A program made the position numbers and the translations under genes. Positions 54,028-63,397 of a DNA stretch of 64,000 bases are shown here, piece after piece. Origin of the DNA: Tenuifilum sp. 4138str (GTDB lineage: Bacteria > Bacteroidota > Bacteroidia > Bacteroidales > Tenuifilaceae); assembly GCF_041102575.1 (NCBI RefSeq), contig NZ_JBGCUE010000002.1:186001-250000 (forward strand). The letters run 5' to 3'. The notes beneath the pieces were generated by a model. That model worked only from the letters and a program-made list of their open reading frames with translations, searched no databases and was not told the DNA's origin. Position 1 is the stretch's first letter. Every line of letters begins with the position of its first letter.

Positions 54028-54369
54028 ATGAATCAGGAAATAGAGAATGCTAAAGCACAAATGCGAAAGGGCGTACTTGAGCTATGTGTTTTGACAGTAC
54101 TATCGAGAGGCGATGCTTACGCAAACGACCTTATAAACCAGCTTAAACAGGCAAAAATGATAGTAGTTGAAGGTACTATTTACCCCCTACTTACTCGGCA
54201 AAAGAATGCTGGTTTGCTCACCTATCGATGGGAAGAGTCGCCGCAAGGCCCTCCAAGGAAGTACTATTCGCTAACCGAAGAAGGCAAAGAGTATCTTGCT
54301 GAACTGCTAAATAGTTGGGATGAACTGGTTGAAATGGTTAGCGCTATTCGCAATCAGAAAAATGATTAA
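54028..54369 (+). CDS. PadR-family transcriptional regulator
   Basis: A 113-residue winged-helix regulator. The pattern KGVLELCVLTVLSRGDAYANDL, then VVEGTIYPLLTRQKNAGLLTYRW and GPPRKYYSLTEEGKEYL is the PadR hallmark. It is a short form with a single C-terminal dimerisation helix. PadR proteins are usually repressors that sense small molecules. It lies between the two PspC genes, which it probably controls through the inverted repeat at 53317-53335. Confidence 0.93.
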   Translation: MNQEIENAKAQMRKGVLELCVLTVLSRGDAYANDLINQLKQAKMIVVEGTIYPLLTRQKNAGLLTYRWEESPQGPPRKYYSLTEEGKEYLAELLNSWDELVEMVSAIRNQKND

Positions 54370-54410
54370 TTTTTAGGTACTATTACGATTTTACCATTAA
54401 TAAAAAACAA

Positions 54411-55973
54411 ATGAATACAACTGTAAATGTAAGTATTGGAGGCTACTCTTTCACACTGGAAGAAAATGCATACAATACGCTCCAGGAGTACCTTAACACG
54501 GTTAAGGTAAAACTTGGCAACGATAAGGTAGCCCAGGAAACTGTGAACGATATTGAATTCCGAATAGCAGAATTGCTATCCGAGAAAATTACCTTAGGTC
54601 AAGTGGTTACCAATGAAATGGTAACGCCAATAATTGAGCAAATAGGTAAACCTGAAGATATTGGTGAAAATAACGACTCAACCAGCAATAAACAGTACCG
54701 TCCAAAACGTTTATATCGTAACCCCGACGATTCAATTATTGCTGGCGTTTGCGGTGGACTGGCAGCTTACTTCAGGGTCGACCCCCTAGTTTTTAGGATT
54801 TTATTTATTGCTCTCTTATTCCTTAAAGGATTTGGCTTACTACTTTACATTCTACTTTGGATTGCAATGCCAAAAGCAAAGACCCCATTCCAAAAAATGG
54901 AAATGATGGGCGATACCGAGAACATTGATGAAATTGGCAGGCGTGTTCGAAAAGAGATTAGCAATGCAAGTGATAATCTAAAAAAATCAAAGGCAGGTAA
55001 CACTGTTAATAAATTAATAAACCTTTTCGGACAGGTTATGCTCTACCTGTTAAAAGCCATGCTTGTTATTGTAAAAGTAATTTCAATTACCATAGGAGTT
55101 CTTTTAATCGTTAGCATGCTACTTATTTTTATAGCCCTTGTTGGCGCTGTGTTTTTTGCATCGTATAGTCCCGATTTTTCCGGAGTTATTGGTGGCGTTG
55201 GAATGACACTCAATGAAATTATTGCATCTGTTCTTGATATTAGTAGTAGCTACTGGATTACAATCCCACTATTTTTAACCCTGGCCATACCAATTGTTGC
55301 ACTAATTTATGCTGGAATACGAATTCTTTTCAGGTTCAGGGCTAAAGATGGCACTATAGGCATTATTGCTACAGTAATTTGGGCCGCTGCTGTTGTAACC
55401 CTTTCAGTCACATTTTTCTTCCAGATGCGAGGCCTCTCTGTTAGCGAAAAAGTGGTAAAGGAATTTGAAGTTTCGCCAGTAAATAACAACTCCAAGATTG
55501 TACTGTGTAAATCATACAACTACTTGACCGATAGTACATCATCGATAGAGGAAAAGGTTCAAATTTTCGATTGGAAAGTTTTTACACTAAAAGGGAAACA
55601 TCATCTTGCAGGCTCGCCAACTCTTATAATTGAGAAAAGCTTTGAAGCGAAACCAAGATTTGAGGTAATACGCAGAGCAAGAGGGGTAAATAGCTTTACA
55701 GCTAAAAATAATGCTAAAGATTTAGTTTACTCCTTAACATTAAACGACACCCTGGCCATTCTGGATCCGTTATACATTATCCCTGAAAAAACAAAGTGGA
55801 AAAACCAGAGCATAACCATTAAGCTCTATTTGCCTGAAGGGTACGGTGTTTACCTTGACGAAACGCTATCCGATATCCTTGATGAATATCAACCCTACAG
55901 CAACTACTGGCCCGATGAAATGGTTGGGAAAACATGGATTATGACCGCAAACGGTTTGCGTATAGCGAGGTAA
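54411..55973 (+). CDS. PspC-domain membrane protein, long
   Basis: A 520-residue protein. The N-terminal region (~1-85) resembles the 53420 product. A PspC domain follows (~98-165, RLYRNPDDSIIAGVCGGLAAYF). Membrane helices occur at about 130-155, 210-240, 282-305 and 318-340. The C-terminal ~170 residues after the last helix are strand-rich and probably extracytoplasmic, like the DUF2807-type tails often fused to PspC. It is third in the operon with PadR. Confidence 0.88.
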   Translation: MNTTVNVSIGGYSFTLEENAYNTLQEYLNTVKVKLGNDKVAQETVNDIEFRIAELLSEKITLGQVVTNEMVTPIIEQIGKPEDIGENNDSTSNKQYRPKRLYRNPDDSIIAGVCGGLAAYFRVDPLVFRILFIALLFLKGFGLLLYILLWIAMPKAKTPFQKMEMMGDTENIDEIGRRVRKEISNASDNLKKSKAGNTVNKLINLFGQVMLYLLKAMLVIVKVISITIGVLLIVSMLLIFIALVGAVFFASYSPDFSGVIGGVGMTLNEIIASVLDISSSYWITIPLFLTLAIPIVALIYAGIRILFRFRAKDGTIGIIATVIWAAAVVTLSVTFFFQMRGLSVSEKVVKEFEVSPVNNNSKIVLCKSYNYLTDSTSSIEEKVQIFDWKVFTLKGKHHLAGSPTLIIEKSFEAKPRFEVIRRARGVNSFTAKNNAKDLVYSLTLNDTLAILDPLYIIPEKTKWKNQSITIKLYLPEGYGVYLDETLSDILDEYQPYSNYWPDEMVGKTWIMTANGLRIAR

Positions 55974-56048
55974 ATAAATTTTTAAAAAAAATTTTGAGGT
56001 TTACTACATTAGTATTAATTTTGCATTGCTTTAAAAAAGCGATAGGAT

Positions 56049-56122
56049 TGACCTATGGTGTAATGGTAGCACAGCAGATTTTGGTTCTGTTAGTCTAGGT
56101 TCGAGTCCTGGTAGGTCAACCA
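56049..56122 (+). tRNA. tRNA-Gln (TTG)
   Basis: The acceptor stem pairs TGACCTA with TAGGTCA. The anticodon arm GCAGA-TTTTGGT-TCTGT gives anticodon TTG. The T-arm contains GGTTCGAGTCC. CCA is encoded at 56120-56122. Confidence 0.95.
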
Positions 56123-56148
56123 AAGCCCCTGAATAAGGGGCTTTTTTA
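56122..56148 (+). terminator. Terminator of tRNA-Gln
   Basis: AAAGCCCC (56122-56129) pairs with GGGGCTTT (56137-56144), followed by T. It begins at the tRNA's last base. Confidence 0.88.
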
Positions 56149-56150
56149 TT

Positions 56151-57680
56151 TTAGAACCGGAAATAGATAAACGGCTTAAGCTCCATAGTTTGAAATTGAA
56201 TGAGAACAACTACTACCAACAGAGCTGCAAAAAGCTTTAAACTTAAAGGCATAGCAATAAACCGACCCCGCAGGTACTCCTTGGCATTATAGGGCAATAA
56301 GTGGACAATAAAGCCCAACGCAAGAACCAGGAATACATCGGAAAAGGCCAAAGCAATATCCGGGACAGTTTTTATACCGAAATTGGTAAATATTTGGCTT
56401 AGCATATCGGTTGCCTCATTAAAATCATTTGCCCTGAAAAAAATCCACGACAAGCAAACCACATTAAAGGTGATAATGCCCCAGACCAATCGGGTTGAAT
56501 GTCTCTCGCTATTAATGTTTACTAATCTTAGGTTGGATAGCAACTTTTCAATTGCCAATCCAACCCCATGAATTCCACCCCAAACAACAAATTTCAGATG
56601 TGCGCCATGCCATAAACCACCAAGTAGCATGGTTATTAACAGGTTTATGTATGTTCTTATCCTTCCCTTTCGGTTTCCTCCTAAGGGAATATATAGGTAA
56701 TCCCTCAACCACGACGATAGCGATATTTGCCACCGGTGCCAGAAATCGGTTAAGCTGGTTGCTTTGTAGGGAGAGTTAAAATTGATTGGAAGCTTAAAAC
56801 CAAGCAAAAGGGCTACTCCTATTGCAATATCGGTGTAGCCTGAAAAATCGCAATAAATCTGCATGGCATAGCCATAGGTGGCCAGTAGGTTTTCAAAACC
56901 TGTATGGCTGAGGGGATTACTAAAAACCCTATCGACAAAGTTTACCGACAGGAAATCGGAAATTACCATTTTTTTCACCAACCCAGCAAGTACTAGAAAA
57001 AGTGCATGGCCAAACTCGTTTTTGCTTAATTCATACCGCCTGTATATTTGCGGAATAAACTCTGCAGCACGCACAATTGGGCCTGCAACCAGCTGAGGGA
57101 AAAACGAAACGTAAAATGCAAAATCAATAATGTTTCTGACCGGGGCGACTTTCCCCCGGTAAACATCAACAGTATAGCTTATGGTTTGAAAGGTATAGAA
57201 TGAAATTCCAACAGGAAGCAAAATGGTGGTAGTGTCAAATTTCGTATTAAGGAGGGCGTTGCCCCAAAGGGCAAGATGATTAACAACTGTTAGGTTGATA
57301 CCTAGAAGGTTATTGAGCAAATCAACAATAAAGTATGCATACTTAAAGTACGACAATACTAATAGGTTTACCAAAACACTTAAGGCTACAAGCAGTTTTC
57401 TGTTTATCTTGCTACCCGATTTAGCTATTGCTAATCCAATTGAGTAATCGACCAATGTTGAAAACAGAAGAAGTGAGAAAAATAACCCGCTTGATTTAAA
57501 GTAGAAGAAAAGGCTAAATACCAAAAGGTAAGCGCTTCGTATAACCGGACGGTTGTATACAAACGTGTAACCAGCCAGTAAAACACCAAAGAAAACCCAA
57601 AAGGAAAGCTGGGTGAACATCAGGGAGTCACCCTCGGTGTAGTGAAGAAAGTTCAGAACTATTTCCTTAATATTGATCAT
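56151..57680 (-). CDS. MBOAT-family O-acyltransferase (AlgI-like)
   Basis: A 509-residue inner-membrane protein with about eleven hydrophobic segments. The AlgI/DltB-type core is clear: ILLPVGISFYTFQTISYTVD, SFFPQLVAGPIVRA, DFSGYTDIAIGVALLLG, FWHRWQISLSSWLRDYLYIP, and LLGGLWHGAHLKFVVWG with the catalytic His. Such proteins move acyl groups across the membrane to O-acetylate exported polysaccharides. It is the last of three genes with two SGNH-type proteins, forming an acetylation set. Confidence 0.93.
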   Translation of the reverse strand: MINIKEIVLNFLHYTEGDSLMFTQLSFWVFFGVLLAGYTFVYNRPVIRSAYLLVFSLFFYFKSSGLFFSLLLFSTLVDYSIGLAIAKSGSKINRKLLVALSVLVNLLVLSYFKYAYFIVDLLNNLLGINLTVVNHLALWGNALLNTKFDTTTILLPVGISFYTFQTISYTVDVYRGKVAPVRNIIDFAFYVSFFPQLVAGPIVRAAEFIPQIYRRYELSKNEFGHALFLVLAGLVKKMVISDFLSVNFVDRVFSNPLSHTGFENLLATYGYAMQIYCDFSGYTDIAIGVALLLGFKLPINFNSPYKATSLTDFWHRWQISLSSWLRDYLYIPLGGNRKGRIRTYINLLITMLLGGLWHGAHLKFVVWGGIHGVGLAIEKLLSNLRLVNINSERHSTRLVWGIITFNVVCLSWIFFRANDFNEATDMLSQIFTNFGIKTVPDIALAFSDVFLVLALGFIVHLLPYNAKEYLRGRFIAMPLSLKLFAALLVVVVLIQFQTMELKPFIYFRF

Positions 57681-57689
57681 AACAATTGG

Positions 57690-58877
57690 CTACTCAATAA
57701 AACCTGAATTATACAGCGCATTATAAAACAACTCGCCTTGGAGCTGATAACCTTTTGCTGTAAGATGAACCCCATCGGGGGCTGCAAGACCATACCTAAT
57801 CCATCCCTGAATACTTCCCTTTCCACCCATAAGGCTATAGAAATCCCACACCGGTAGTTGATGTTTGGTTGAAATCTCTTTAATAACATTGGACGCCACC
57901 TGCACCCTGATGTTCATGTACTTACGATTTAAAAGATGATCGTTTGGCGTGGTAAGAATTATCAATGGGTTAGGTAAAGCGCTTTTTATTGTGTTAACTA
58001 AATTTTCCTGATCACGTGCGAAATTGAGACTATCGAATAAGTTTGAATATGCATCATTGGTACCAAGCGAAACTATTACTATATCGGGTTTAACCAATTT
58101 GATATTGGGGAGCAATTGTTTTGCCAATGAAAATCCGTGGACGGTTGCACCATTTAAGCCTACAGAACTAAGAGAGAATTTCGATTTTGTGTTCCAAAGA
58201 TTCACACCATAAACTGTACACTCAAAATCATTTTTTGCCCTAAACCCTATTACAACACTATCAACTTCGCTCTCAAGTTCAAACTCAGCAAAATTGTCAT
58301 GTAAAATAGGATTTACATTTTTGGGTTCAACCAGAATAGGAGTCAAGTTGGATGAGGCAGATTGGTAGAATACACCTACCCTGTTTACCTGTGTTTTGAA
58401 GAGGGCGTTAGGCTTTACTTTAAACGATAGGGTTGCAAGGCTATCGGTGGTTTTAACTGCAACCCTAAAAATACCTGCATCAACTGGAGCTTTGGCTCCG
58501 TTTACCTTTTGGTACTCCCATCGGCCAGTATGGTATGAGGTGTACTCAACAGGATTATTTGAACCCATTACTGAGTAAGGGAAAACCAATCCGGGCGATA
58601 CATACTGGCTTTGGAACTCGCGTGCAAGAAGCATTTTTACTGTTCTCGATAATATTCCAGCCTGCACATGTGAATCGCCAATATGAACAATTGTTAGTGG
58701 CTTACTGGGTTTAACTAATATTTTTTGGCCAAAGAAATTTTTTATTGTGTTAGCGGAATGGTTGAACAATAAAATGGCAGGTGATTTTGTGGGTACAAGT
58801 AGGCTTACCTGATATGGCAAGAGTGTCAAGATTAAAAAAATGGCAAATCCGGTAATATGTAGTACTAACCTATTCAT
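57690..58877 (-). CDS. SGNH/GDSL-type membrane-anchored esterase or acetyltransferase
   Basis: A 395-residue protein with an N-terminal membrane anchor (~8-28). Block I is VHIGDSHVQAG (near 65-75) with the nucleophile Ser. Block III is VIVSLGTNDAY. Block V is APDGVHLTAKGYQ with the Asp-His pair. A strand-rich carbohydrate-binding-like insert occupies ~130-240. It probably transfers or removes acetyl groups on a glycan in the periplasm, fed by the MBOAT protein encoded 9 bases downstream. Confidence 0.86.
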   Translation of the reverse strand: MNRLVLHITGFAIFLILTLLPYQVSLLVPTKSPAILLFNHSANTIKNFFGQKILVKPSKPLTIVHIGDSHVQAGILSRTVKMLLAREFQSQYVSPGLVFPYSVMGSNNPVEYTSYHTGRWEYQKVNGAKAPVDAGIFRVAVKTTDSLATLSFKVKPNALFKTQVNRVGVFYQSASSNLTPILVEPKNVNPILHDNFAEFELESEVDSVVIGFRAKNDFECTVYGVNLWNTKSKFSLSSVGLNGATVHGFSLAKQLLPNIKLVKPDIVIVSLGTNDAYSNLFDSLNFARDQENLVNTIKSALPNPLIILTTPNDHLLNRKYMNIRVQVASNVIKEISTKHQLPVWDFYSLMGGKGSIQGWIRYGLAAPDGVHLTAKGYQLQGELFYNALYNSGFIE

Positions 58878-60354
58878 AGCTTACTGAATCGGTGAAAGCA
58901 GTGGTCTGGTTATCATTACTCAAATTGTTATTACCTAAGGCCATTAGCAATGCATTAGCCATTTTTTGGCCAAAGCGCTTAGCCCCATAATTTGTAAAGT
59001 GGGTATAATCCTTTGTTGCAAGGGGAGGTTTAGAGTTAACCCATTCAATTATTGATCCTTCCCCACCCATAGCGGAATACCCATCCCAAAACAAAGCTCC
59101 ATTACCTAAAGCCGCTTTTCTTTGTGCTTGCAGCACTTTTTCAACGCTTGGGTTCGATTTCAGCTCGCCATCGAACCGGTTGGCCATATCGGAAACCCCA
59201 ACAACTAAAATATCGGCTTGTGGAGCAAAACGCTTAACCGCTTTTATTTGCTGCTCCATAAGCTTTTGGTAGTAGGCATAGCTTGATAGGTTCGAGGGAA
59301 CCACATTGATTCCAAACTGCATTATAACCAATCGGACATTTAGTATCCTGTAAATTTCCGAGGCAACCCCTGAATCGAAATGGTTAAAAAAGTTACCTGA
59401 TGTTCCCCTTAATGCAATATTGTTAACACTAACACCGCTGCCCGATTCGGCCAGTAAGCCATAAAGCTTAACGGTAGATGGATTCCTTAATTGAATTGAG
59501 ATTCTCTCAAAACGGCTGGGGAGGTTTACATTTACCAATTTCACTTTACTGTAAGGCACAACCTGAGTCTCTAGGGTATCGGTTCCATCAACTATAATTT
59601 TTAATGCATAGGAAGAATCAGAGTTACCTGAAACTATGCTTAAGGTGTTAAAGCTTTGCTTAGAGTTAACCTTTATGGAAACAATCTCGCGATACAAATT
59701 CGACGGGGCAACCTCAGCAATTGACCCAAGCACACAATCGGGCTTTTGTGTTGGTTTGGCCTTAACCGTTGAATTTACGTTTACATGCTCTGATAAGCTA
59801 ACCCTAAAGCCGTACGGCAAATACTCAGTATTCCAAATTGGAATTAGACCCAAACCCTTCCCACCGTACTTTTCCTGAAGGGCAGCTCTCAGCTGGCTGG
59901 TAATCCTATCACCTTCAATTTGCGAATCGCCATAATGCAGCACTCGAACCGTTGTGGCTTCATCGCTATTCCTATATATAGCGCTAATAAAGGAACCTAA
60001 CGCATTAATACCCTGTGGCATTTCAAGGTGTAAGGTTCCGGCTGTAACAATATTTTTTTGGGGAGCTATTGCTGAATCGCTACTCGCTTTTACAGGTTCT
60101 ACATACAATGAATCCAAATTCGGGATTGACTCTTCTGTTATTGTCTTTACTTTTGAATTTACATCGGGTTGAATGGAATCGGTTTTGCTGGATGCTATTT
60201 TTATATTGTCTCCAGCTAATTGCTCAAAGGGTTTTGGAAAACGAAACAAAAAATCATCTACCCTAAAGGTGCTACCTGGCACAATTATGGATAGTAATGT
60301 GTAAAGAATTGCTACCAATAACAGGAAACCCAACGTATGGTACGGCTTGTTCAT
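58870..60354 (-). CDS. Second SGNH-type exported protein of the acetylation set
   Basis: 494 residues with an N-terminal anchor (~6-26). A Ser/Thr-rich linker is followed by an SGNH domain: VLHYGDSQIEGDRI (block I), QFGINVV (block III with Asn) and DYTHFTNYGAKRF (block V). It is homologous in layout to the next gene and overlaps it by 8 bases. ATG 60354 (MNKPYHTLGFLLL) was chosen because the frame's earlier start, 198 bases upstream, would overlap the divergent gene and add an atypical leader. Confidence 0.84.
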   Translation of the reverse strand: MNKPYHTLGFLLLVAILYTLLSIIVPGSTFRVDDFLFRFPKPFEQLAGDNIKIASSKTDSIQPDVNSKVKTITEESIPNLDSLYVEPVKASSDSAIAPQKNIVTAGTLHLEMPQGINALGSFISAIYRNSDEATTVRVLHYGDSQIEGDRITSQLRAALQEKYGGKGLGLIPIWNTEYLPYGFRVSLSEHVNVNSTVKAKPTQKPDCVLGSIAEVAPSNLYREIVSIKVNSKQSFNTLSIVSGNSDSSYALKIIVDGTDTLETQVVPYSKVKLVNVNLPSRFERISIQLRNPSTVKLYGLLAESGSGVSVNNIALRGTSGNFFNHFDSGVASEIYRILNVRLVIMQFGINVVPSNLSSYAYYQKLMEQQIKAVKRFAPQADILVVGVSDMANRFDGELKSNPSVEKVLQAQRKAALGNGALFWDGYSAMGGEGSIIEWVNSKPPLATKDYTHFTNYGAKRFGQKMANALLMALGNNNLSNDNQTTAFTDSVSYE

Positions 60355-60432
60355 GAAATATTTAATGCTAACGGATTTTAAATGTAATTGTTTTTGATAA
60401 ATGGTGTATATTAGGTAGCAATAATTAGAAAG

Positions 60433-60452
60433 TAATTTTGCTTTTAAATTTG
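60433..60452 (+). promoter_or_regulatory. Overlapping -7 elements before the ArsC-like gene
   Basis: TAATTTTG (60433-60440) and TAAATTTG (60445-60452) both fit TAnnTTTG, 28-40 bases before ATG 60480. It is not clear which is used. Confidence 0.45.
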
Positions 60453-60479
60453 ATAAATAGTAACTTACAGGTTGTAATA

Positions 60480-60827
60480 ATGGCAATGATAAGAGTGTTA
60501 CATAATCCACGATGCGCAACCAGCCGGAAGGGGCTGGAGTACCTGAACTCAAAAAATATCAATTTTGAAGTAATAAACTATTTGTCCACCGGCCTAAGTC
60601 GCGATATTGTGAAAGAGATTTTGCTTAAATCAAACCTAAAACCCATTGAACTGGTAAGGACTAAGGAGGAATACTACAAGAAATTTCTGAAAGGCAAGAA
60701 TTTTAACGATGAGGAATGGATAGAGATACTTACTCAAAACCCAAAACTTTTAAAACGCCCAGTTGTGATTGGTAAATATAAAGCAGTAATAGGTATACCT
60801 GTAGAAAATATCGATAAAGTTTTATAA
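60480..60827 (+). CDS. ArsC-family (arsenate reductase/Spx-like) protein
   Basis: A 115-residue thioredoxin-fold protein. HNPRCATSRKG (residues 8-18) contains the ArsC HX3CX3R motif with catalytic Cys12 and Arg16. LLKRPVVIGKYKAVIGIP near 89-106 is the conserved substrate-binding end. No arsenic genes are nearby, so a general glutaredoxin-dependent reductase or stress role is equally possible. The earlier in-frame start at 60438 lies in the promoter and was rejected. Confidence 0.85.
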   Translation: MAMIRVLHNPRCATSRKGLEYLNSKNINFEVINYLSTGLSRDIVKEILLKSNLKPIELVRTKEEYYKKFLKGKNFNDEEWIEILTQNPKLLKRPVVIGKYKAVIGIPVENIDKVL

Positions 60828-60839
60828 ACTTCCATAGCC

Positions 60840-61691
60840 ATGAAATTAGGAAATTTAATTTTAGCCGCACTTACACCGCTATTATTCTCCCCAACAGCAT
60901 TTTCGCAAAATGCCGATTTGGTAAGCATGGAGAATGAAATTCTTAAAATGGTGAACGAGCATAGGAAATCGATTGGTAAATCGGAATTGGTGTTTAACGA
61001 TTATGTTCGCAAAGAAGCATACATTCATTCCCAGAACATGGCATCGGGCAAGGTAACATTTAGCCACAAGGGATTCGATGAACGCTTTAATCGGTTAAGC
61101 GGTTTTCTGGAAATTACAACCGGAGCCGAAAACATTGCAAATGGCCCATTTAATGCAAAACACATTGTTAGTGGTTGGCTTGCCAGTCCTCCCCATAGAA
61201 AAAACATTGAAGATGATTTTAACCTTACAGGAATAGGAATAGCCAAAGCTCCAAATGGCACATACTTTTATACCCAGATATTTGTAAAAAGCGCTGAGAA
61301 ACCTAAGGTTGTACCCAGGGAGTACGAGGCAGAACTTTTACAGCTGATAAATAACCACCGTAAGGGTCTTGGGCTACCTGCCATAAAAAACGACGAAGGT
61401 ATTCATACCGAGGCACTCGGGTACTCCCAGCAAATGGCTGCAGGCAAAGTTCCTATTGGCCCACCGAGTTTCGACAATCCAATTAAATCGCTAATGCGTA
61501 GATATAAAGCATCAAAAATGGTAGAGCTTATTGGATATGATTACCTCAAACCCAAGGAACTATTTGATGCCTGGATGAGCAGCACTAGCCAGCGCGATAT
61601 TATAGAGGGGAATTTCAACCTAACGGGAATTGGAGTTTACCAGTCAGTAAACGGTAAAGTGTTTGTTACCCAGGTGTTTCTGCTTCAGTAA
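60840..61691 (+). CDS. Secreted protein with two CAP (SCP) domains
   Basis: A 283-residue protein with a signal peptide (cleavage after FSQ near 23). CAP domain 1 (~30-155) has [32 protein letters not shown] and [18 protein letters not shown], keeping the usual His and Glu residues. Domain 2 (~160-283) starts [10 protein letters not shown] and ends [21 protein letters not shown]. It lacks the FSH and ENIA motifs, so its pocket is probably non-functional. It starts 12 bases after the ArsC-like gene. Confidence 0.88.
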   Translation: MKLGNLILAALTPLLFSPTAFSQNADLVSMENEILKMVNEHRKSIGKSELVFNDYVRKEAYIHSQNMASGKVTFSHKGFDERFNRLSGFLEITTGAENIANGPFNAKHIVSGWLASPPHRKNIEDDFNLTGIGIAKAPNGTYFYTQIFVKSAEKPKVVPREYEAELLQLINNHRKGLGLPAIKNDEGIHTEALGYSQQMAAGKVPIGPPSFDNPIKSLMRRYKASKMVELIGYDYLKPKELFDAWMSSTSQRDIIEGNFNLTGIGVYQSVNGKVFVTQVFLLQ

Positions 61692-61711
61692 CCAACCTAA
61701 AACTAAATACC

Positions 61712-63331
61712 ATGGCAACACCGGAATTCTTTTACCAGGAAAGATTTCCTTTGGAGAAGGATGATACTGAATACTATCTCCTAACAAAGGATTTTGTTTC
61801 ATCAGCAAAGTTTGAGGGCGAAGAGATTTTAAAGGTCGACCCGGAAGGTTTGGCATTTCTTGCCCGCACCGCAATGCACGACATCTCTTTCTTTTACAGG
61901 GCTGAACATGTAAAGCAAATTGCTGCAATTCTGGGAGATCCGGAAGCCAGTAAAAACGATAAGTTTGTAGCATTGGTCTTGCTCCGCAACGCCGAGATTG
62001 CAGCCAAAGGGGTTTTACCGCTATGCCAGGATACAGGTACTGCTACTGTGTTTGCCAAAAAGGGGCAAAGGGTTTGGACTGGCGCCAATGACTACGAGGC
62101 ACTTTCGCGTGGTATCTACAAAACCTACACCGAGGAAAATTTGCGTTACTCCCAAACCGTACCCCTTGACATGTATACCGAGAAGAACTCGGGGACAAAC
62201 CTACCTGCCCAAATCGATATTTACTCAACTTACGGCAATGAGTACGAGTTCCTCTTTATAGCAAAAGGGGGAGGTTCCGCCAATAAAAGTATGCTTTTCC
62301 AGGAAACCAAGGCACTACTGAACCCCGAAAAGCTGGAAGCATTTTTAGTTGAAAAAATTAAGAATTTGGGTACAGCCGCTTGTCCACCCTACCATATTGC
62401 CATAGTAATTGGAGGAACATCGGCCGAGGATACACTGAAGACCGTAAAGTTGGCATCGGCAAAATACCTCGATAATCTGCCAACCTCAGGTAACATTCAC
62501 GGTAGAGCATTCAGGGATAAAGAGCTGGAAGAGAAAATTCTTAAAGCCACCAACAGCATAGGAATTGGTGCTCAGTTTGGCGGTAAATACCTTGCCCTTG
62601 ACATACGAATTATACGCCTTCCCAGGCATGGTGCATCATGTCCGGTAGGAATAGGGGTATCGTGTATTGCCGATAGAAATATTAAGGCAAAAATTAACAG
62701 CCAAGGGATTTGGATTGAGAAGCTGGAGAAGAATCCGGGCAAATATATCCACGACCAATGGCGTAAGCCTGAAGAAAACGATGCTATAAAAATCGATTTG
62801 AATCAACCCATGCAAGCAATTCTTTCGGAACTCACCAAGTACCCTGTAGGCACAAGGCTTTCGCTCACCGGGCCAATTATTGTAGCCCGCGATATTGCCC
62901 ATGCAAAGCTGAAAGAGCGGTTAGATAAGGGTGAAGGGTTACCCGAATACGTTAAAAATCACCCTATTTACTATGCTGGTCCGGCAAAAACACCAGCCGG
63001 AATGCCCTCGGGTTCGTTTGGTCCAACTACTGCAGGGCGAATGGATTCATATGTTGACACATTCCAATCGCAGGGTGCAAGCCTGGTGATGATTGCCAAG
63101 GGTAACCGCAGCCAGGCTGTAACCGATGCCTGCAAGAAATATGGAGGTTTCTACCTCGGGAGCATTGGCGGTCCTGCAGCCATACTAGCCCAGGAAAACA
63201 TTAAAAAGGTTGAACTAATTGAGTTCCCTGAACTGGGAATGGAGGCGGTGTACCGAATTGAGGTGGTTGATTTCCCTGCATTTATACTGGTTGATGACAA
63301 AGGAAACGACTTTTACAAGCAGATTAAGTAG
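61712..63331 (+). CDS. Fumarate hydratase, class I
   Basis: A 539-residue iron-sulfur fumarase converting fumarate to malate. The N-terminal alpha domain has [19 protein letters not shown] with a cluster cysteine (near 108), [11 protein letters not shown] and [20 protein letters not shown]. The C-terminal domain has [46 protein letters not shown] and [15 protein letters not shown]. Length equals E. coli FumA. It is a single gene 20 bases after the CAP gene with its own terminator downstream. Confidence 0.95.
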   Translation: MATPEFFYQERFPLEKDDTEYYLLTKDFVSSAKFEGEEILKVDPEGLAFLARTAMHDISFFYRAEHVKQIAAILGDPEASKNDKFVALVLLRNAEIAAKGVLPLCQDTGTATVFAKKGQRVWTGANDYEALSRGIYKTYTEENLRYSQTVPLDMYTEKNSGTNLPAQIDIYSTYGNEYEFLFIAKGGGSANKSMLFQETKALLNPEKLEAFLVEKIKNLGTAACPPYHIAIVIGGTSAEDTLKTVKLASAKYLDNLPTSGNIHGRAFRDKELEEKILKATNSIGIGAQFGGKYLALDIRIIRLPRHGASCPVGIGVSCIADRNIKAKINSQGIWIEKLEKNPGKYIHDQWRKPEENDAIKIDLNQPMQAILSELTKYPVGTRLSLTGPIIVARDIAHAKLKERLDKGEGLPEYVKNHPIYYAGPAKTPAGMPSGSFGPTTAGRMDSYVDTFQSQGASLVMIAKGNRSQAVTDACKKYGGFYLGSIGGPAAILAQENIKKVELIEFPELGMEAVYRIEVVDFPAFILVDDKGNDFYKQIK

Positions 63332-63353
63332 CTTCTTAAGGCTTTCGAAATAA

Positions 63354-63378
63354 AAAAGGCCCGTTAACAGGGCCTTTT
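63354..63378. terminator. Terminator between fumarase and queA
   Basis: AAAAGGCCC (63354-63362) pairs with GGGCCTTTT (63370-63378). A-rich and T-rich flanks allow it to serve both convergent genes. Confidence 0.88.
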
Positions 63379-63397
63379 GCTTTTAGTATTTTTCATT

